Source: Pempheris klunzingeri
Taxonomy: Eukaryota > Chordata > Actinopteri > Acropomatiformes > Pempheridae
Direction of reading: 5' to 3'
Length of the DNA: 64,000 nucleotides
Assembly: GCF_042242105.1 (NCBI RefSeq)
Contig: NC_092023.1
Location: forward strand, 15,946,433-16,010,432
Below are positions 1-12,640 of this stretch, one piece after another. Positions within the stretch are counted from its first letter, which is position 1. Every line of letters starts with the position of its first letter. The position numbers were made by a program, and so were the translations under genes. The notes beneath the pieces are model-generated. The model was not told the DNA's origin. It worked only from the letters and a program-made list of their open reading frames with translations, and did not search any database.

Positions 1-649
1 GTCTTTACAAGAGGCCATGAAGACTGCTGTTATCCATGTTGGTCATCATTTATTAGCTATTGGCTCAGATTCTTCCCAAAGGTCAGGCCTCAAACACTGC
101 AGGCGCTAATTGATTAAGAGGCTCTTTCCTGATTAATTAAAGCAGAAAAGTGAAGGAAGATAGAAGATATAGACCAACCAAAAGGCACCCCATGTTTTCT
201 CTACCCATAGAAAAATAACAGCTCGTTACTGCTACAACTAAAGCACAAGATATAAAACATTGTAACCCAGCTTGGAAAATACTTGCCATAGGCAGGATGA
301 TGTCTGTCAAAAATATATTAGATATGACTGACGTTTTCAATTTGTTAGACAGATTTAATTTGTTGCTAAATCCTGATTGAGAGAAGAGCATAAAAATAAA
401 AATGAAAAACATAAATAAATAAAAACAGAACTAACAATTAACCACCTGAAAGTATCATGTACAGAAGAATCAACCACTTTCAGCCATCTGTGCCCTCTGA
501 GAGATTTACAACCAGCACCATGACTCACAAGGTTTATCACTGAATAACTGCCTTCCTCCATGATGGCTCACTAGTGGGAACACCTTGTAAATCACCAGAA
601 TGACTAACTAAATAATTGATTAACCAACTAACTAACCCACTTCACCAGG
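1..649 (+). promoter_or_regulatory. lhb 5' flank and probable non-coding first exon/intron
   Basis: No coding frame is supported here. The first coding exon of lhb follows a good acceptor (pyrimidine-rich stretch ending CAG at 646-648). A short non-coding exon must therefore lie upstream, as is usual for fish gonadotropin beta genes. A TATAAAA at 251-257 is the only TATA-like string I would consider, and I cannot place the transcription start. No steroidogenic-factor or estrogen-response element is clear enough to call. Confidence 0.35.
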
Positions 650-3035
650 ATGATGGCTGTAGAGGTCAGCAGAATGATCTTCCCCTTGATGTTGAGTTTG
701 TTTCTGGCAACCTCATCTTCTACTTGGCTCCCGGCTCCAGCAGGTAAATAAAGCAAACAGACAATTTTAATTATATTGATCTGAGTTTTTGTTTTCCACA
801 AATCATTCCAAATTTTCTTTTTGATAATCTGGATGTTTGTGACACAGCATGCCTTTGTGATATACAGTATTTGTACTAAACTGTAGCATCTTCAATCCAC
901 CAGCGGCCTTCCAGCTGCCGCCCTGCCAGCTCATCAACCAGACAGTGTCTCTAGAGAAGGAGGGTTGTCCCAAGTGTCACCCAGTGGAAACTACCATCTG
1001 CAGTGGTCACTGCATCACCAAGGTATTGTGGGTAATTTGAAAAGGAGCGTCATAGCTGTCTTCCTTCAATGATTTGACTTCTCATATCATTTATATAAAG
1101 TGACACGATACTTATTCACATAGCACGACAAAACGGTATAATGTATGAAAAATCTATAATAAATATATGACTCAATAGGAATTTGCAAGTCTGAGGAACA
1201 AAACATGAAATTAAAAAAGGCAGTAAATAGATCAACAGATATAGGTAAAAAAAAAAAAAAAAAGTAAATACCAAACTGAAAAGCTTTACGTTAAAATGAA
1301 TTCATGAATTCAGACACATGCTTATGTTCATAGAAACCACATTCTTCAAAGTAATCACAATCTCCTCTTTCTCTTCCAAGTATCACAGTAAGCCAGTGGC
1401 TTAATGGAACGTTGATGCAACCTAATGCAACTACAACCATTGCTCAGTTTAATCAATTTTAACGAAATTCAGTTCGGCTTTGTGGATCAATGGGTGTTTG
1501 ACAGTGTTGCAGAGGCAGTCAGTTGGCAACTTGTGATAATAACAAAAACAAAAGTTGTGAACATGTATAATTTTACTGTACTGCAGAATGTAGTAAGAGA
1601 ATAAAGACTCAAAGATAGTATTAACCCTGGAGAACCCAAGAACCCTTTTCTTCTTTGGAAAATTATGAACTATGCATTAAATGACTGCTATAAATTCACT
1701 GAACACCAACATATCCACTTTTTCAATTTTAACCCTTTATTCCCTAATTTAGGATTAGGGCCAAATTTGACCCATTGGGCTTTAGGCGTATCATTTCAAA
1801 GAATCACAATAACAAACACTGTCAGTGCAAACTATCTTAAACTTAGGAAAATAATCAGTTAACCACACAGCTACATTTAACAATGTTTTTTTTGCTTTAT
1901 TTGTTGCATGTTAGAACTGGATTTCAAATGTACAAACACACTTTGGCCAATGGAAACAAGAACACGAGGCCAAAAAACTAACAGCATGGGTCTTTGCTTA
2001 TCAAAAAATCTGTTCTGCTAGAGAGAGGAACTCACACTGGACATTGTGGTAGTCTTTGAAACAATTTCGTTTTTGTTGATGCAGAGAGGAACTGCACATT
2101 TTTCACAGTGCATTTCAGTTTTGAGGTCCTTGCACACAGCACATCGAGGGCAATTTACTTATTATATATTTATATATAAAATAAGTAATAAGTTGTTATA
2201 TTATTATAGTTATTATAAGTATTAGTCTCTGGCCCTGTACTACCGAGGTAACTTAGTAAAATATATTATACAAATGAATTTATTTCAAGGCTTTAGCCAA
2301 ATACAGGACTGTCACCATTCTCCATCTACAAAGTCACTCAAAGAACCAAAGGGTCATTTTTGACCCGACATTTTTTAACCCATACACCCAGAGGGTCATT
2401 TTTGGCCCATCGTTTTTTGAACTTGCTCAGAGTTGCTAATTTATCCAAAAAGAATAGAAAACGTACTTCTAGGCATTTTTGTATTGCTCTGTGCAAAAAA
2501 TATATTGCAAAGTTTATCTGAGGCTAATATGAGGCTTCAGCAGTCTTTATTATTTATGTCATTATTAAATCTGGCTACTTGCTTCTTTATTTTACGTTAA
2601 ATGTTTTGTTTTGGCCTTTGCATTCCTGTTTGATTAGGATTTTCTTGTGTCATTTAACTAGTCTTTAGGTAGCCTAGAGCGGTTGGTTCTGTGGCATCAT
2701 CCTAAGTCAAAGACGAGAGTTCCCCACCCCTTATATGATGAGTAGGTTAGCAGAAACAAACTCAGAAATAAACTTACTTTGTTAATTTTGCTCCCCTCCA
2801 GGACCCTGTCATCAAGATACCATTCAGCAATGTTTATCAGAATGTGTGCACGTACCGAGACTTGTACTATAAGTCATTTGAGCTCCCTGACTGTCCTCCT
2901 GGTGTGGACCCGGTTGTCACCTACCCTGTGGCTTTGAGCTGCCAATGTGGCCGCTGTGCCATGGACACATCTGACTGCACCTTTGAGAGCCTGCAGCCCA
3001 ACTTCTGCATGAATGACATATCTTTCTACTATTAG
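650..3035 (+). CDS. lhb: Luteinizing hormone beta subunit (gonadotropin II beta)
   Basis: Coding exons 650-743, 904-1022 and 2802-3035 join in phases 1 and 0 into 148 residues with a TAA/TAG-type stop at 3033-3035. The product pairs with the common glycoprotein alpha subunit and is secreted by pituitary gonadotropes to drive final gamete maturation. A hydrophobic signal peptide covers about residues 9-22. The mature part carries 12 cysteines of the cystine-knot, the CSGHC motif, one NQT glycosylation site after the first cysteine, and the C-terminal seat-belt from [11 protein letters not shown] to the FYY end typical of fish LH beta. Length, three-exon layout and intron phases match the family. 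Two ATGs in tandem (650 and 653) are both possible starts. The second intron (1023-2801) is enlarged by a transposon fragment. FSH beta is less likely because of the PPGVDP and [10 protein letters not shown] strings. Confidence 0.95.
1621..2477 (-). mobile_element. Truncated piggyBac-like element, copy 1, in lhb intron
   Basis: The segment begins with TTAACCCTGGAGAACCC and is a reverse-complement match to the right three quarters of the element at 10975-12077. Shared landmarks are AGAACCCTTTTCTTC, the AGGGTCATTTTTGACCC palindrome near 2350-2370, and the GAAAACGTACTTCTAGGCATT string. Homology stops near 2477, and no second terminal repeat is found before exon 3 of lhb. On the minus strand, about 2025-2150 encodes the cysteine-rich tail of a piggyBac transposase, already broken by a frameshift. 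It is non-autonomous debris. Confidence 0.7.
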
Positions 3036-3067
3036 TCTCAAGCAGGAGACACTATAAAACTGTTGTA

Positions 3068-3073
3068 AATAAA
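3068..3073 (+). terminator. lhb polyadenylation signal
   Basis: AATAAA lies 33 bases after the lhb stop codon. This is the short 3' UTR spacing expected for a gonadotropin beta mRNA. Confidence 0.6.
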
Positions 3074-4940
3074 AATGGTCTCATTTACCAGTGCAAAAGA
3101 CTTACCTAAATACATACATAAGAGAAAAACCCTAATTTCTTGTAACTTCCATAAAGATGCAGACCGTTACCCACAGGGATTGTCAACTAAATGTTTACTG
3201 CCACAACCAGCCAGAACTAAATGTCACTCTGTGTGTTACATAACGCAATACGTCTAAGATCTAATCTGTCTTTGAGGACATGGTTTGACACTAGTCTTGC
3301 TTTAAAAATTGTAGAATTATGAGAGAAAAGTAACTCCACAGTGAAAATTGAGAAAAGACGTGCAGATGTCTCTTACAATGTGGTTAAATCAAATGAATAC
3401 ATTTTTAAGGACACTTATTCTACATGCCAGCTATTGTTTCATCACCATTGGAGCAATGCTTTTTGCCCTAATTATCAACTGCTTGACTAAAAATGGTGCA
3501 CCTGCTAAAAACATGCAGTGTTTAGTGTCTCTTGAATTGAAAAGAACAGTGAAACTGTGTAAAGAACATTAACCACGTTAATCCACAAAATCTTTTGACA
3601 CATTGTTATCTCTTCCCTCCACTTCTCTCAGCACAACAGCCACTCCCCCACCCAGAGAAAAAGGAAATGAATTTGACTTGTCAGCCCACAAACAGTCCAC
3701 AATCTTCGTGTTAACGTGACTAATTCTCATGTTGTATCAAGGTCAATGATGTCAATACATCAGCATGTTCATATCTGCTGTTTTGCATTTAATCGGCATT
3801 CCAGGAATGAAGAATAATGAAACTTAACAGTGTTCAGAATCTGGACACAGATACCAAAGTACGTGGAAAGAAAAACAAGAAAAGAAAATTAACAGCTTTT
3901 TAGATTCAAGTGAAATTATCGTGTTAATATTCTAATCGATCACACTGGTCAGTGTCAAATTCATAATACTATCAATATCCCAACTCAAAGTACTAGAAAA
4001 TAGTCATTCTGTACACACTTCTAACATTTAACATCACGAGTTAAATTAAAATGCATTGCACCATCAGGTTTGAGACTTGAAATCAGGCTAAAGAAGCATG
4101 TAGGTTTACACTCTTAGAACGCTATAATAAGTCATATTATATTTCACCACTTTGAAGTCGTTTTCATCATTGGAAACTCAACAATTAGAGTGCACTTAAA
4201 TGAAGAAAGTCAAGGATTTCAAAATAAAGCCTTGTTGCCTAAAAGCTTTTACATCTAATTAAATGCAAATTTCCTGTGAGACCAGGCTGGGATGTCCAAG
4301 AATTATTTGCTGAGGAATAACAGTGACAATCAAGTGCTTTAATCTGTTTGTTTTTTTTAAATATAGCACCTGTGAATGTGACAATGTTGGAAATACGACA
4401 CGAGAGTAAATAGTGTATCTGTTAAAAAATGCCCTGGTAACAGTAGGGTTGGGTTTTATGCTGAAAAAGATATTAGAGATTGGTCAACCAGTAGACATTG
4501 TCTTGAATATTGATTTGTCAGGTTTTTATTCAGTAAGTTAGTCAACGGCAGACATTTCATTTTTTTGTCTGTGAACAGACAGAAAGTATGCAGATTCATA
4601 TAAAATTACTGTAACAAAGGATGTTATCACTATTACCAAGCACATAACAGCTGTTGCAAAATACCTGCCATGAACTACGTCATAAAAACCAGCATGTCTA
4701 GCACTAAAGTCATATCAATCAAACATAAACGAAGAATATGTAGCCTTGTTTCTTATTTGTACAAAAGAATGACATGTATAAGAGATCAAAAAAGAAAAAT
4801 GTCTTAAAGTTATGTTAAGATACTCTCCCTGTGTTACAAGAGTCAAAATAAAGATAATGAGTGCAGTTAATCAAAAATAATATAAATTTGTTTCGATGAT
4901 TAAAGTTAATCAAGTTAAAGCTAACAAACTACTAAAAATA
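3074..4940. other. Intergenic, lhb to GPCR 1
   Basis: AT-rich sequence with short frames only. I see no exon, no RNA gene and no clear repeat end in it. Confidence 0.5.
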
Positions 4941-4943
4941 CAT

Positions 4944-4949
4944 TTTATT
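4944..4949 (-). terminator. Candidate polyadenylation signal of GPCR gene 1
   Basis: TTTATT on the plus strand reads AATAAA in the gene's sense, about 250 bases beyond the GPCR 1 stop codon. No other evidence supports it. Confidence 0.35.
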
Positions 4950-5196
4950 CACAGCTGTTGAAGCTATCATAGTGAACCCAGGCAAATGTACCTTTTTTTT
5001 CAAATCAATCAATCAAATTAAGCCATAAACCCATGTGTCCCCTGACAGAGGTAACCGCTGGGATTCAAGAAACCCTAATTGGGAATTAATGTAATAGATG
5101 ACAATATCTCCATTCATTCTATTGCCCACATCTCCCCTTCTGTTTCCCCCTTTTCCGTCCCTTTTCTCCTCCTGACTACGTACATGTTGTCATCAT

Positions 5197-6963
5197 TCAC
5201 ACTGCTGAAATGCTGACATCATTGCTGTCCATTCTGCAGCAACAGAGAGACGCCAACAGCTTGTCTATGACCCCTTTCCTAATGAAAACATACAGAGCCA
5301 AGTCTGCAAGAGGACTCAGTTCAAGACACATGAACGACAGGCTAATGAAGATAATGTCTCTATCTGTCAGAAACGAAATGACTCTAGGTAGGAACAGCAG
5401 AGTGTAGATAAGCAGCACCAGGACCAAAATTCCCACAATTCGTCGTTTTTCATCAGAAGGGACACTGCTGGCAGACAGGGCTTTGAGGGTGCTGCCCAGA
5501 AAGAATATAAACAATGGGAGAGGAAGGAGGAGATAGACGGCCAATAGGATATTTAAATCAGTATAAGTAATCCAGAAATAGAAAGTGAGGAGAAAGACAA
5601 GAGGAAGGGCCCAGACCATGACACAGATAACCACAGTGATCATGATGGTTCTTCTGAAGCGGTACCATAGTGGGCAGGCGATGACCAAATACCTGTAATA
5701 AAACATGTGCACAGTTTATGAGGAGCCTCGGCATTATACAGTAAAACAATGGTCAAACAGAGAAGTGGCAACAGACATACTGAACAGTCAGATAGGTACC
5801 TTTCCAGGGCGATACACACCATGAAGCCAACACTGGCTCCCAGACTGAAATCATAAAAATAATTTACAATTCGAAGTATCTTCCAATCCATATGCTTCGT
5901 CACCTGAACAATCATGCAGCAGAGCTGAATGAGGTCAGAAATGAGGAGGTTGATGACGTAGATCGGAACAACGTAATCTTTTCTCACCTACAGGAAAATA
6001 GAAAAAGTGAACAAGCAGTTGTAAACATGTTGTGAACTCCTCCTCCTCCTCCTCCCAAACATGTCATCCTGCTCTGTCTAGCAATTGCAGTGAGAGACAT
6101 TGATGCATTTTTTTGTTCAAGTCTCACTTGTGCTGTCAGAAATATCGGCTATGACACACTGACCAATCACTGTAATAACAAGAGTGAAGGGTTTACACAA
6201 CAACAGTGATGCGAATACATGTAATGAAATTGAATTGACCGTTGAAGCTTAATATACACACATGCTGTCATGCCGAGGTGCAGTGGTCTGAATGTCAAGT
6301 TGTCAAAAACAAGCATTTTGATCGGTCAGAAGTGCACATATCAGTGGTGAAATGACAAATATAGACTTTGGTCCAAAAAATAAAAGCAAACTTCTGCAAC
6401 TGATGTGAAAGTTTGCATAGACTACAGATTCGAAAAATATTTTTAATGCGTGAATTAACTGCACAAAAAAACCAACAAAAAACTCCATCTTAGTTAAGGT
6501 GACTATATAACTACTTTATGTTTTTCTTTAAGCTGCGACTAAATGGAGCAATTACCCTCAACAGTTCAAGAGAAGGCTGGAATGGAGCCACAGATTATTT
6601 TCATTAAATTATTTCTGTAAACCATCATTACAACACATCGTCCCAGTCCTCTGACACCTATCTCCCAAGGCAGAATGAAATAATTTACAAACAGACGCAC
6701 TGTGCAGCAGACACATGGCACAGTCATAGTGTACATACCTGAATATAAACAGCATAGATGGCCAAAAGGGTCAAAGGAAGGCTGATACCAATGATTGTGC
6801 ATTTCACCACATGCATAATTGATGTAACTTTTACATAATGGTTATACCAGAGGTAGTAATCATGGTATGTATAATCATTGTAGTCCGAGGTGGTGTTGCT
6901 ATAATCATAGTAGTCTAAGATGATTTCGTCCTGTGAGGTGCTGTTAATGTAGAAATCCTTCAT
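5197..6963 (-). CDS. Orphan class A (rhodopsin-like) GPCR, copy 1
   Basis: Coding exons 6963-6739, 5987-5800 and 5692-5197 join in phases 0 and 2 to 302 residues. The 5' UTR continues to an acceptor at about 6978. Seven hydrophobic segments are visible. TM1 covers about residues 48-74, TM2 has NLLISDL, TM3 ends in ERYLVIACPLW (the E/DRY position) and TM6 has [14 protein letters not shown]7 ends SPLADLALYVF where most class A receptors have NPxxY. The N-terminus is rich in Asp and Tyr (residues 17-43) with two N-glycosylation sequons at N7 and N23. No cysteine is seen at the usual TM3 start or in ECL2. The C-terminus SISAV fits a class I PDZ ligand. A tandem copy lies at 13259-15980. I cannot name the ligand or ortholog; a delta-group receptor for a lipid, nucleotide or peptide is only a guess. 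Confidence 0.85.
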
Positions 6964-7789
6964 TCTTCAGAGTGACACCTGTTGTTTGAGAGATGAGGTT
7001 ATAAGTATAAGTGTGTTGTATCCATCTGTCATTGTGCAGTGATATCACTGAAGCAGTGAGGTGGAAGTTCACACAAATACAGTTTCACTATAGTATACCC
7101 ACAATCATATCAACATGCTGTGTCTTGTCAGCTTTTACCGTCATTCCTTACTGTTTGTTATCAATATTTAATCAAATGATAGTTTCAGATCATATAATCT
7201 GTTCAGGGGGCACAGGAATATCTTTACATGCTGACCTGAGGTTATTATTACAGTCACAGAACATCATCCATTTGTTTCAGTCATTTAATGCCATATTTAA
7301 TATTCATTTACTTTGGTTTAGGATGTTTGGGATGTTGTTGAATGTCCCACTGATTTTAGATGAGGAGATTTAAATGACATGATCCACTTGATGAACCATT
7401 GGCTTTATCTATTTCTTTAATGTCATTTTACTTACTTACTTTATTTCATTCATTTTTTTGAATTTACCAGAATTTTAGCATGAAAATATTCCATGGAGTT
7501 TTGTTTCACGTAAACCCCATTTCTGTCTGTCCTCACGTCCTGTCTGTTTCTACTGCCTCCAGCTAATAAAGGCTAAAATGCACCCCAACAAACTCACACT
7601 GAACTTCACTTGCAATTCTGATCATTTAGAGGAAGAGTAAAAAGGGAAAAAGGAAAATAAAACATAATCTGCGGTTTGACTGCAGTATTTTGTATGCCTG
7701 TCCAAAGATGTCCATTTTACACAGTATGCATATTCGTTGTTTTGTATGTTTTTATCCATATAAGAAAATATTAATATCAGAATGTTTAC

Positions 7790-7905
7790 CTGGTAAACTG
7801 CAAGACCGCACTTGAATGAGTTCCCTGCACCAGTGTCTGATGTTGTCTCCTCCACAAACAACTTGTGGTAAATATGGTGAATGACAACATGCTATATGCT
7901 CCTGA
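7790..7905 (-). other. Non-coding 5' exon of GPCR 1
   Basis: A donor reading CCAG|GTAAAC in the minus sense ends this exon at 7790. Its sequence (GAATGAGTTCCCT..CACCAGTGTCTGATGTT) recurs almost unchanged at 18371-18500, upstream of GPCR 2. Conserved nucleotides without a conserved frame suggest a shared 5' UTR exon and perhaps a shared promoter just beyond it. The outer edge is a guess. Confidence 0.5.
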
Positions 7906-10330
7906 TTATCGCCACCTCCTTTTCTTAAGAAAACAGAACATGCAGTAGGTTCCACCTCCTCTTCTCATAGTGAAAGAAAGAACAGAGAAGAAAGAACAAA
8001 AAAAAAAAGTGACATTAATGTGCATCAGCACAATATATAAATTATATATAACTACTTGAGCCCTCTGACATGATTGCCTCCTTTTACTGCAGCTAAACAC
8101 TGAAGACTGCCTACCCTAAAAGCTGGACAGAAATCTGTCAAGTAGCTCACATCGTAACAGTCCATTTAACTTGTTTCTTTTCAGTTCTTTCTTTGTATGA
8201 GCAGACTTCCAATTACGACTGTATATTGTTGTAAATGGGCTTTATCCATCAGGTCAGCCAAACTTGAAGAGCTGATAAAATTCTATTACAGTAATAGCTA
8301 AATAGCCATGAGATCCACCATAAAATGTAACATGTCAGTATCAAAGGGAAGTTTGGTGCATGTCATCCACCTCCTAAAACACTAACCAGCAACATACAAC
8401 TTCACCACAGAGGGTATTATGCTATGAACTGACTGAGAATTATGATTCATGCTTTTATTTCCCTAGAAAGATACAGTTAGGTTTTGTAATAAGTATAGTC
8501 AGCATGAGTGTGCGTTTGTGGTTGAGTGAGATGCTTGGTGTTAGGAGGAAATGTTAAAAAAACACCTGAGAAAGAGAACCAGGCATTGGTGCCTCTGACT
8601 ACCATGATGAACTCATGGCCTCCAGCTACCTGCTGTGTCATAGAAATAGAACAAATAGAACAGATAAACGAACCAGAGGACCATCAGTCCTCAGCTACAC
8701 ATAAAAACATATGATCACTTTTTAAAATATAATACGATGGATAAGATTAAGGAAGTGGTTTCTAACACTTCTGACACCGTGCAGTAAAGCTGTGTGTTGT
8801 TGTGGCTCCTGGTTGTGTTTCACATGTTTGAGAGTTGTTCCACCAAAATTGAGATTCTCCCTCTAAAGTTCCCACCTGCTTTCATTGGAATTAAATGTTT
8901 GAGGCCCACAGAGGTAATATTATCCATTATTTCACAGCCCCTCAGATTATGTTTTGACCCTTTGGAGAGGCCCGACCCACGGGCTAGGAAACATTAAACT
9001 AGTTGGAGCAGCAACAACAAGCTGAGGTGTCAGTTCAAAAATGGGACAGTCTGCATCTCACTTTTTAAATAAAAATAAAACTTTGAATAAAACTTTACAC
9101 GCAGAAGAAAAAAAAGAAAACGCTGCCAGACCACAAGGAGTACAATAACCTGTGTGAGTTCCCTATGCAAAGTGTGAAGTACTTTGCATCCAAATCTGAT
9201 TCTAAAGAAAAGTAGGCAGGCATGAACATAGTGTGTTATTCACCTGTAACCTGTGTATAAAATAAAAATGTTTACAGCATGAGAGGTGATTGATTTTCTG
9301 TTTCCTGGAAATACAACATCGTCTTATCTACTAATAGTGTTTAGTAGAATAATAAACATTATGATTATAGAAAAATTGCTGATGATGTATGGACATATTC
9401 AGTAGATGTTATGCAAGGCCATTAGTGTCCAGCTATTTCAGTGATTTGAAATACAGGGCATTTTTCTGGAATGTTTATGCTGTCGGTGACCCACATTAAT
9501 GCCGTCTCATTGTTGGGATGGAGGCTTTAATGTCTGATCAAGCCTTTTGTCCAACCACCCGCACGTTTCCTCGTTGCAATACAATCCTGCGAGTGATACA
9601 AGAGAAGTTAAGTGAACAGTGACACACTCATCATGTAACACTAATATACAACCAATTCAACTTGAATGTTATGACTAAGCCTGCTTTTCTAAGCAAAAGA
9701 TGTTTTAGAAGGGCAAGCTTTTTGCAGTTTGCATGTTCATTTGCATCCACAGAACCACAACAATGGGTACCCTTCAGCCTATTGCTGAGCGTGGTTCAAT
9801 TCCTGGTTCAACATGTCAAAGTCCTTAGGCAACACACTGAACTCCAAATTGCTCTTAAAGCTGTGAATGTGAGAGGTTAATCTCTGACAGATGAGCAGGT
9901 TGGCACCTTGCATGGTAACCTCATTCATCAGCTTTGTACAAGTACAAACAATTTACTATTTAATCTAGTGAATTACGGCTCACAGTATAGTTTATCCTTA
10001 TAGTCTACTTATGCTTCTAAAGGGACAGAAATGTTGTACTTTGTGAAATTTGAAATTGAACTTCTGATAGAGTACACTGGTACCTTTAGTTAGTATATTT
10101 AATGCATAATAGATGAGAACAAAAATATTTTGTAACAACAAACCCTAATTGTAGTATTGTCATTTTTTTTTTTTACCTCAGCACAGGAGCAGTGGCAGAT
10201 GGTGCATTTTTCTCCAGAGTGGCTAAATGAGAAATAAAGCGAAACTGAACTCGAAGCCCGGAACTTTGAAAAAGTTGAAAAACAAATATTTTATGGTACT
10301 ATTTATAGCTAAATGGAGCTGAGATGAGCG
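7906..10330. other. Intergenic between GPCR 1 promoter side and repeats
   Basis: Short open frames only, none resembling a protein family. I see nothing to annotate beyond AT-rich sequence. Confidence 0.4.
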
Positions 10331-10338
10331 TCTGTGTA

Positions 10339-10345
10339 ATATATA

Positions 10346-10408
<63 letters not shown>

Positions 10409-10416
10409 CACACACA
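10339..10416. repeat. Compound TA/CA microsatellite
   Basis: Alternating (TA)n and (CA)n blocks over about 78 bases. The overlapping Tyr/Ile/Val frames are artefacts. Confidence 0.9.
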
Positions 10417-10974
10417 ATATAAATTGAGCTATATTGGCCATTATTGAAGGCTCTGTGTTGTTAGAAATGGCATTTTCAGGTGTTAATTAAATTATGATTT
10501 TACTGCTATTCCTTCCCTTGCCCATCACTAATCACGCACCCCCACTTTTAACTGTAACATGTGCCCATGCCATAGAATGTCAAAGATTAGACCATAGACC
10601 ATAGATCCAGACCATAGAATACTGTACATACCATACATTGGCATACAACACCATAGAATACCATAGATTAACATACCATAGAATACATATCAAAGAGTAC
10701 CGCACCATACCCATGGGCACCAAGTTATAGTTAAAAGTAGGGGTTTATAATCAGTGCTCTCTCCTCTCAGGGAGCAGTGACAACTGCTCCCATGCAATAA
10801 CAGGATACCATGCAGACGAGGAATGTGTATAGTTGCATAGCAGACATAGAAGACAATACACTGTAGATAGCTGTAAGAGGACAAGGTTAAAGAGTGGTGA
10901 GAAACAATTATTTTCCCATCTATAAGTGAGCAGCTGCGAAGTGCCGTCACAGAAGAAATCAGAGAATGAACACA

Positions 10975-12077
10975 TTAACCCTGGAGAACCCACGGGGTCA
11001 AATTTGGCCGCTGTTAATTGCTGCTACCCAAAATGAACAAACACAAAAAAAATTGTCAAATTTAATTTCAAAAACTCAGAGTGCCACTTCTGACCCCTGC
11101 ATAGAGACACTTAGTGGATGAATATTGAACTGACATGAGCCAGAGTGGTAGTGACAAGATGACTGACCACATGCTGTTTCGTTGAGCTGGAAACCTACCC
11201 AAACAAAATCGTCTTCTCAGCAAACCAGTGGTTGGTAAAATTGTGTATTTTTTGTTAATCTGTTTAGTATTAGCTTGCAGAATGCCTAGAAGTACGTTTT
11301 CTATTCTTTTTGGATAAATTAGCAACTCTGAGCTAGTTCAAAAAACGATGGGCCAAAAATGACCCTCTGGGTGTATGGGTTAAAAAATGTCGGGTCAAAA
11401 ATGACCCTTTGGTTCTTTGAGTGACTTTGTAGATGGAGAATGGTGACAGTCCTGTATTTGGCTAAAGCCTTGAAATAAATTCATTTGTATAATATATTTT
11501 ACTAAGTTACCTCGGTAGTACAGGGCCAGAGACTAATACTTATAATAACTATAATAATATAACAACTTATTACTTATTTTATATATAAATATATAATAAG
11601 TAAATTGCCGTCGATGTTCTGTGTGCAAGGACCTCAAAACTGAAATGCACTGTGAAAAATGTGCAGTTCCTCTCTGCATCAACAAAAACGGAATTGTTTC
11701 AAAGACTACCACAATGTCCAGTGTGAGTTCCTCTCTCTAGCAGAACAGATTTTTTGATAAGCAAAGACCCATGCTGTTAGTTTTTTGGCCTTGTGTTCTT
11801 GTTTCCATTGGCCAAAGTGTGTTTGTACATTTGAAATCCAGTTCTAACATGCAACAAATAAAGCAAAAAAAACATTGTTAAATGTAGCTGTGTGGTTAAC
11901 TGATTATTTTCCTAAGTTTAAGATAGTTCAAATTTGGCCCTAATCCTAAATTAGGGAATAAAGGATTAAAATTGAAAAAGTGGATATGTTGGTGTTCAGT
12001 GAATTTATAGCAGTCATTTAATGCATAGTTCATAATTTTCCAAAGAAGAAAAGGGTTCTTGGGTTCTCCGGGGTTAA
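10975..12077 (+). mobile_element. Complete non-autonomous piggyBac-like element, copy 2
   Basis: The 1103 bp element runs from TTAACCCTGGAGAACCC to GGGTTCTCCGGGGTTAA. These are inverted ends with the TTAA target duplication and CCC/GGG tips typical of the piggyBac superfamily. At 11612-11757 the plus strand encodes the C-terminal cysteine-rich domain of a piggyBac transposase ([21 protein letters not shown], then after a one-base shift NCFKDYH and a stop at 11755-11757). The rest of the transposase, including the catalytic aspartates, is not recognisable. The interior also holds AGGGTCATTTTTGACCC-like palindromes. A truncated inverted copy lies in the lhb intron. Confidence 0.8.
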
Positions 12078-12299
12078 AATGGACAAAGGAGGAGACTAAC
12101 ACTGTACAGCAGCTATTGATTTCACGGAAATCCCATTGGGCGTTTCGAGAAAGTCTTCCTACTTTTAGCACTGCAGAGAAAACATCTCTTTTTTTTTTTT
12201 TTTTAACAATTTGAAACCTAGTTTTATATGCTTTATATGCTTCTTTTGTTAAATCATTCAAATTTAGCTGGGTGGTAAATAACATTTTCCTGTGGCATA

Positions 12300-12640
12300 C
12301 AAACTAAAATATACATTTTTGCTGTCCCACTCGAGGAAGCCGGAGCAGCGACACGCCACACAGCCTCAGGCAGACGAAAACCAGGAAACACACAGTCAAA
12401 ACTTGTGGTCAGGGACAGAAAGCTGTACCGATTACCGGAGCAGAGACGAGGAGGGATAGTCAGGGCTAAGCAGAGTCGAAACCGGGAGATCAGTCCAACA
12501 ATGAGTGCTGGAGAGTTAGGCATAACGCAAAGACAATCTGGCAATGAGTGAGTGAGGGGATGTGGCAAGGTGGTGAGAGGGAAATCTCATAGCAGGCAGG
12601 AGAGCAGCAGAGCAGACTGTGACAATTGCTTTACACAGAC
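12300..12640. repeat. Possible dispersed-repeat fragment
   Basis: A GC-richer block (AGTCGAAACCGGGAGATCAGTCC, GCATAACGCAAAGACAATCTGGC) resembles a sequence I associate with repeated fish DNA. The resemblance is from memory and I could not delimit the ends. Confidence 0.3.

Noticed and set aside
7752-7955. Possible coding 5' exon of GPCR 1
   Set aside because: The nucleotides are conserved in the copy at 18371-18500 but no reading frame is shared, so a 5' UTR exon fits better.
11896-12285. 129-codon minus-strand frame across the piggyBac-like element edge
   Set aside because: It covers the non-coding end and terminal repeat of the element plus flanking DNA; the matching frame in the other copy (1665-1862) is shorter and differs, so it is not a conserved protein.
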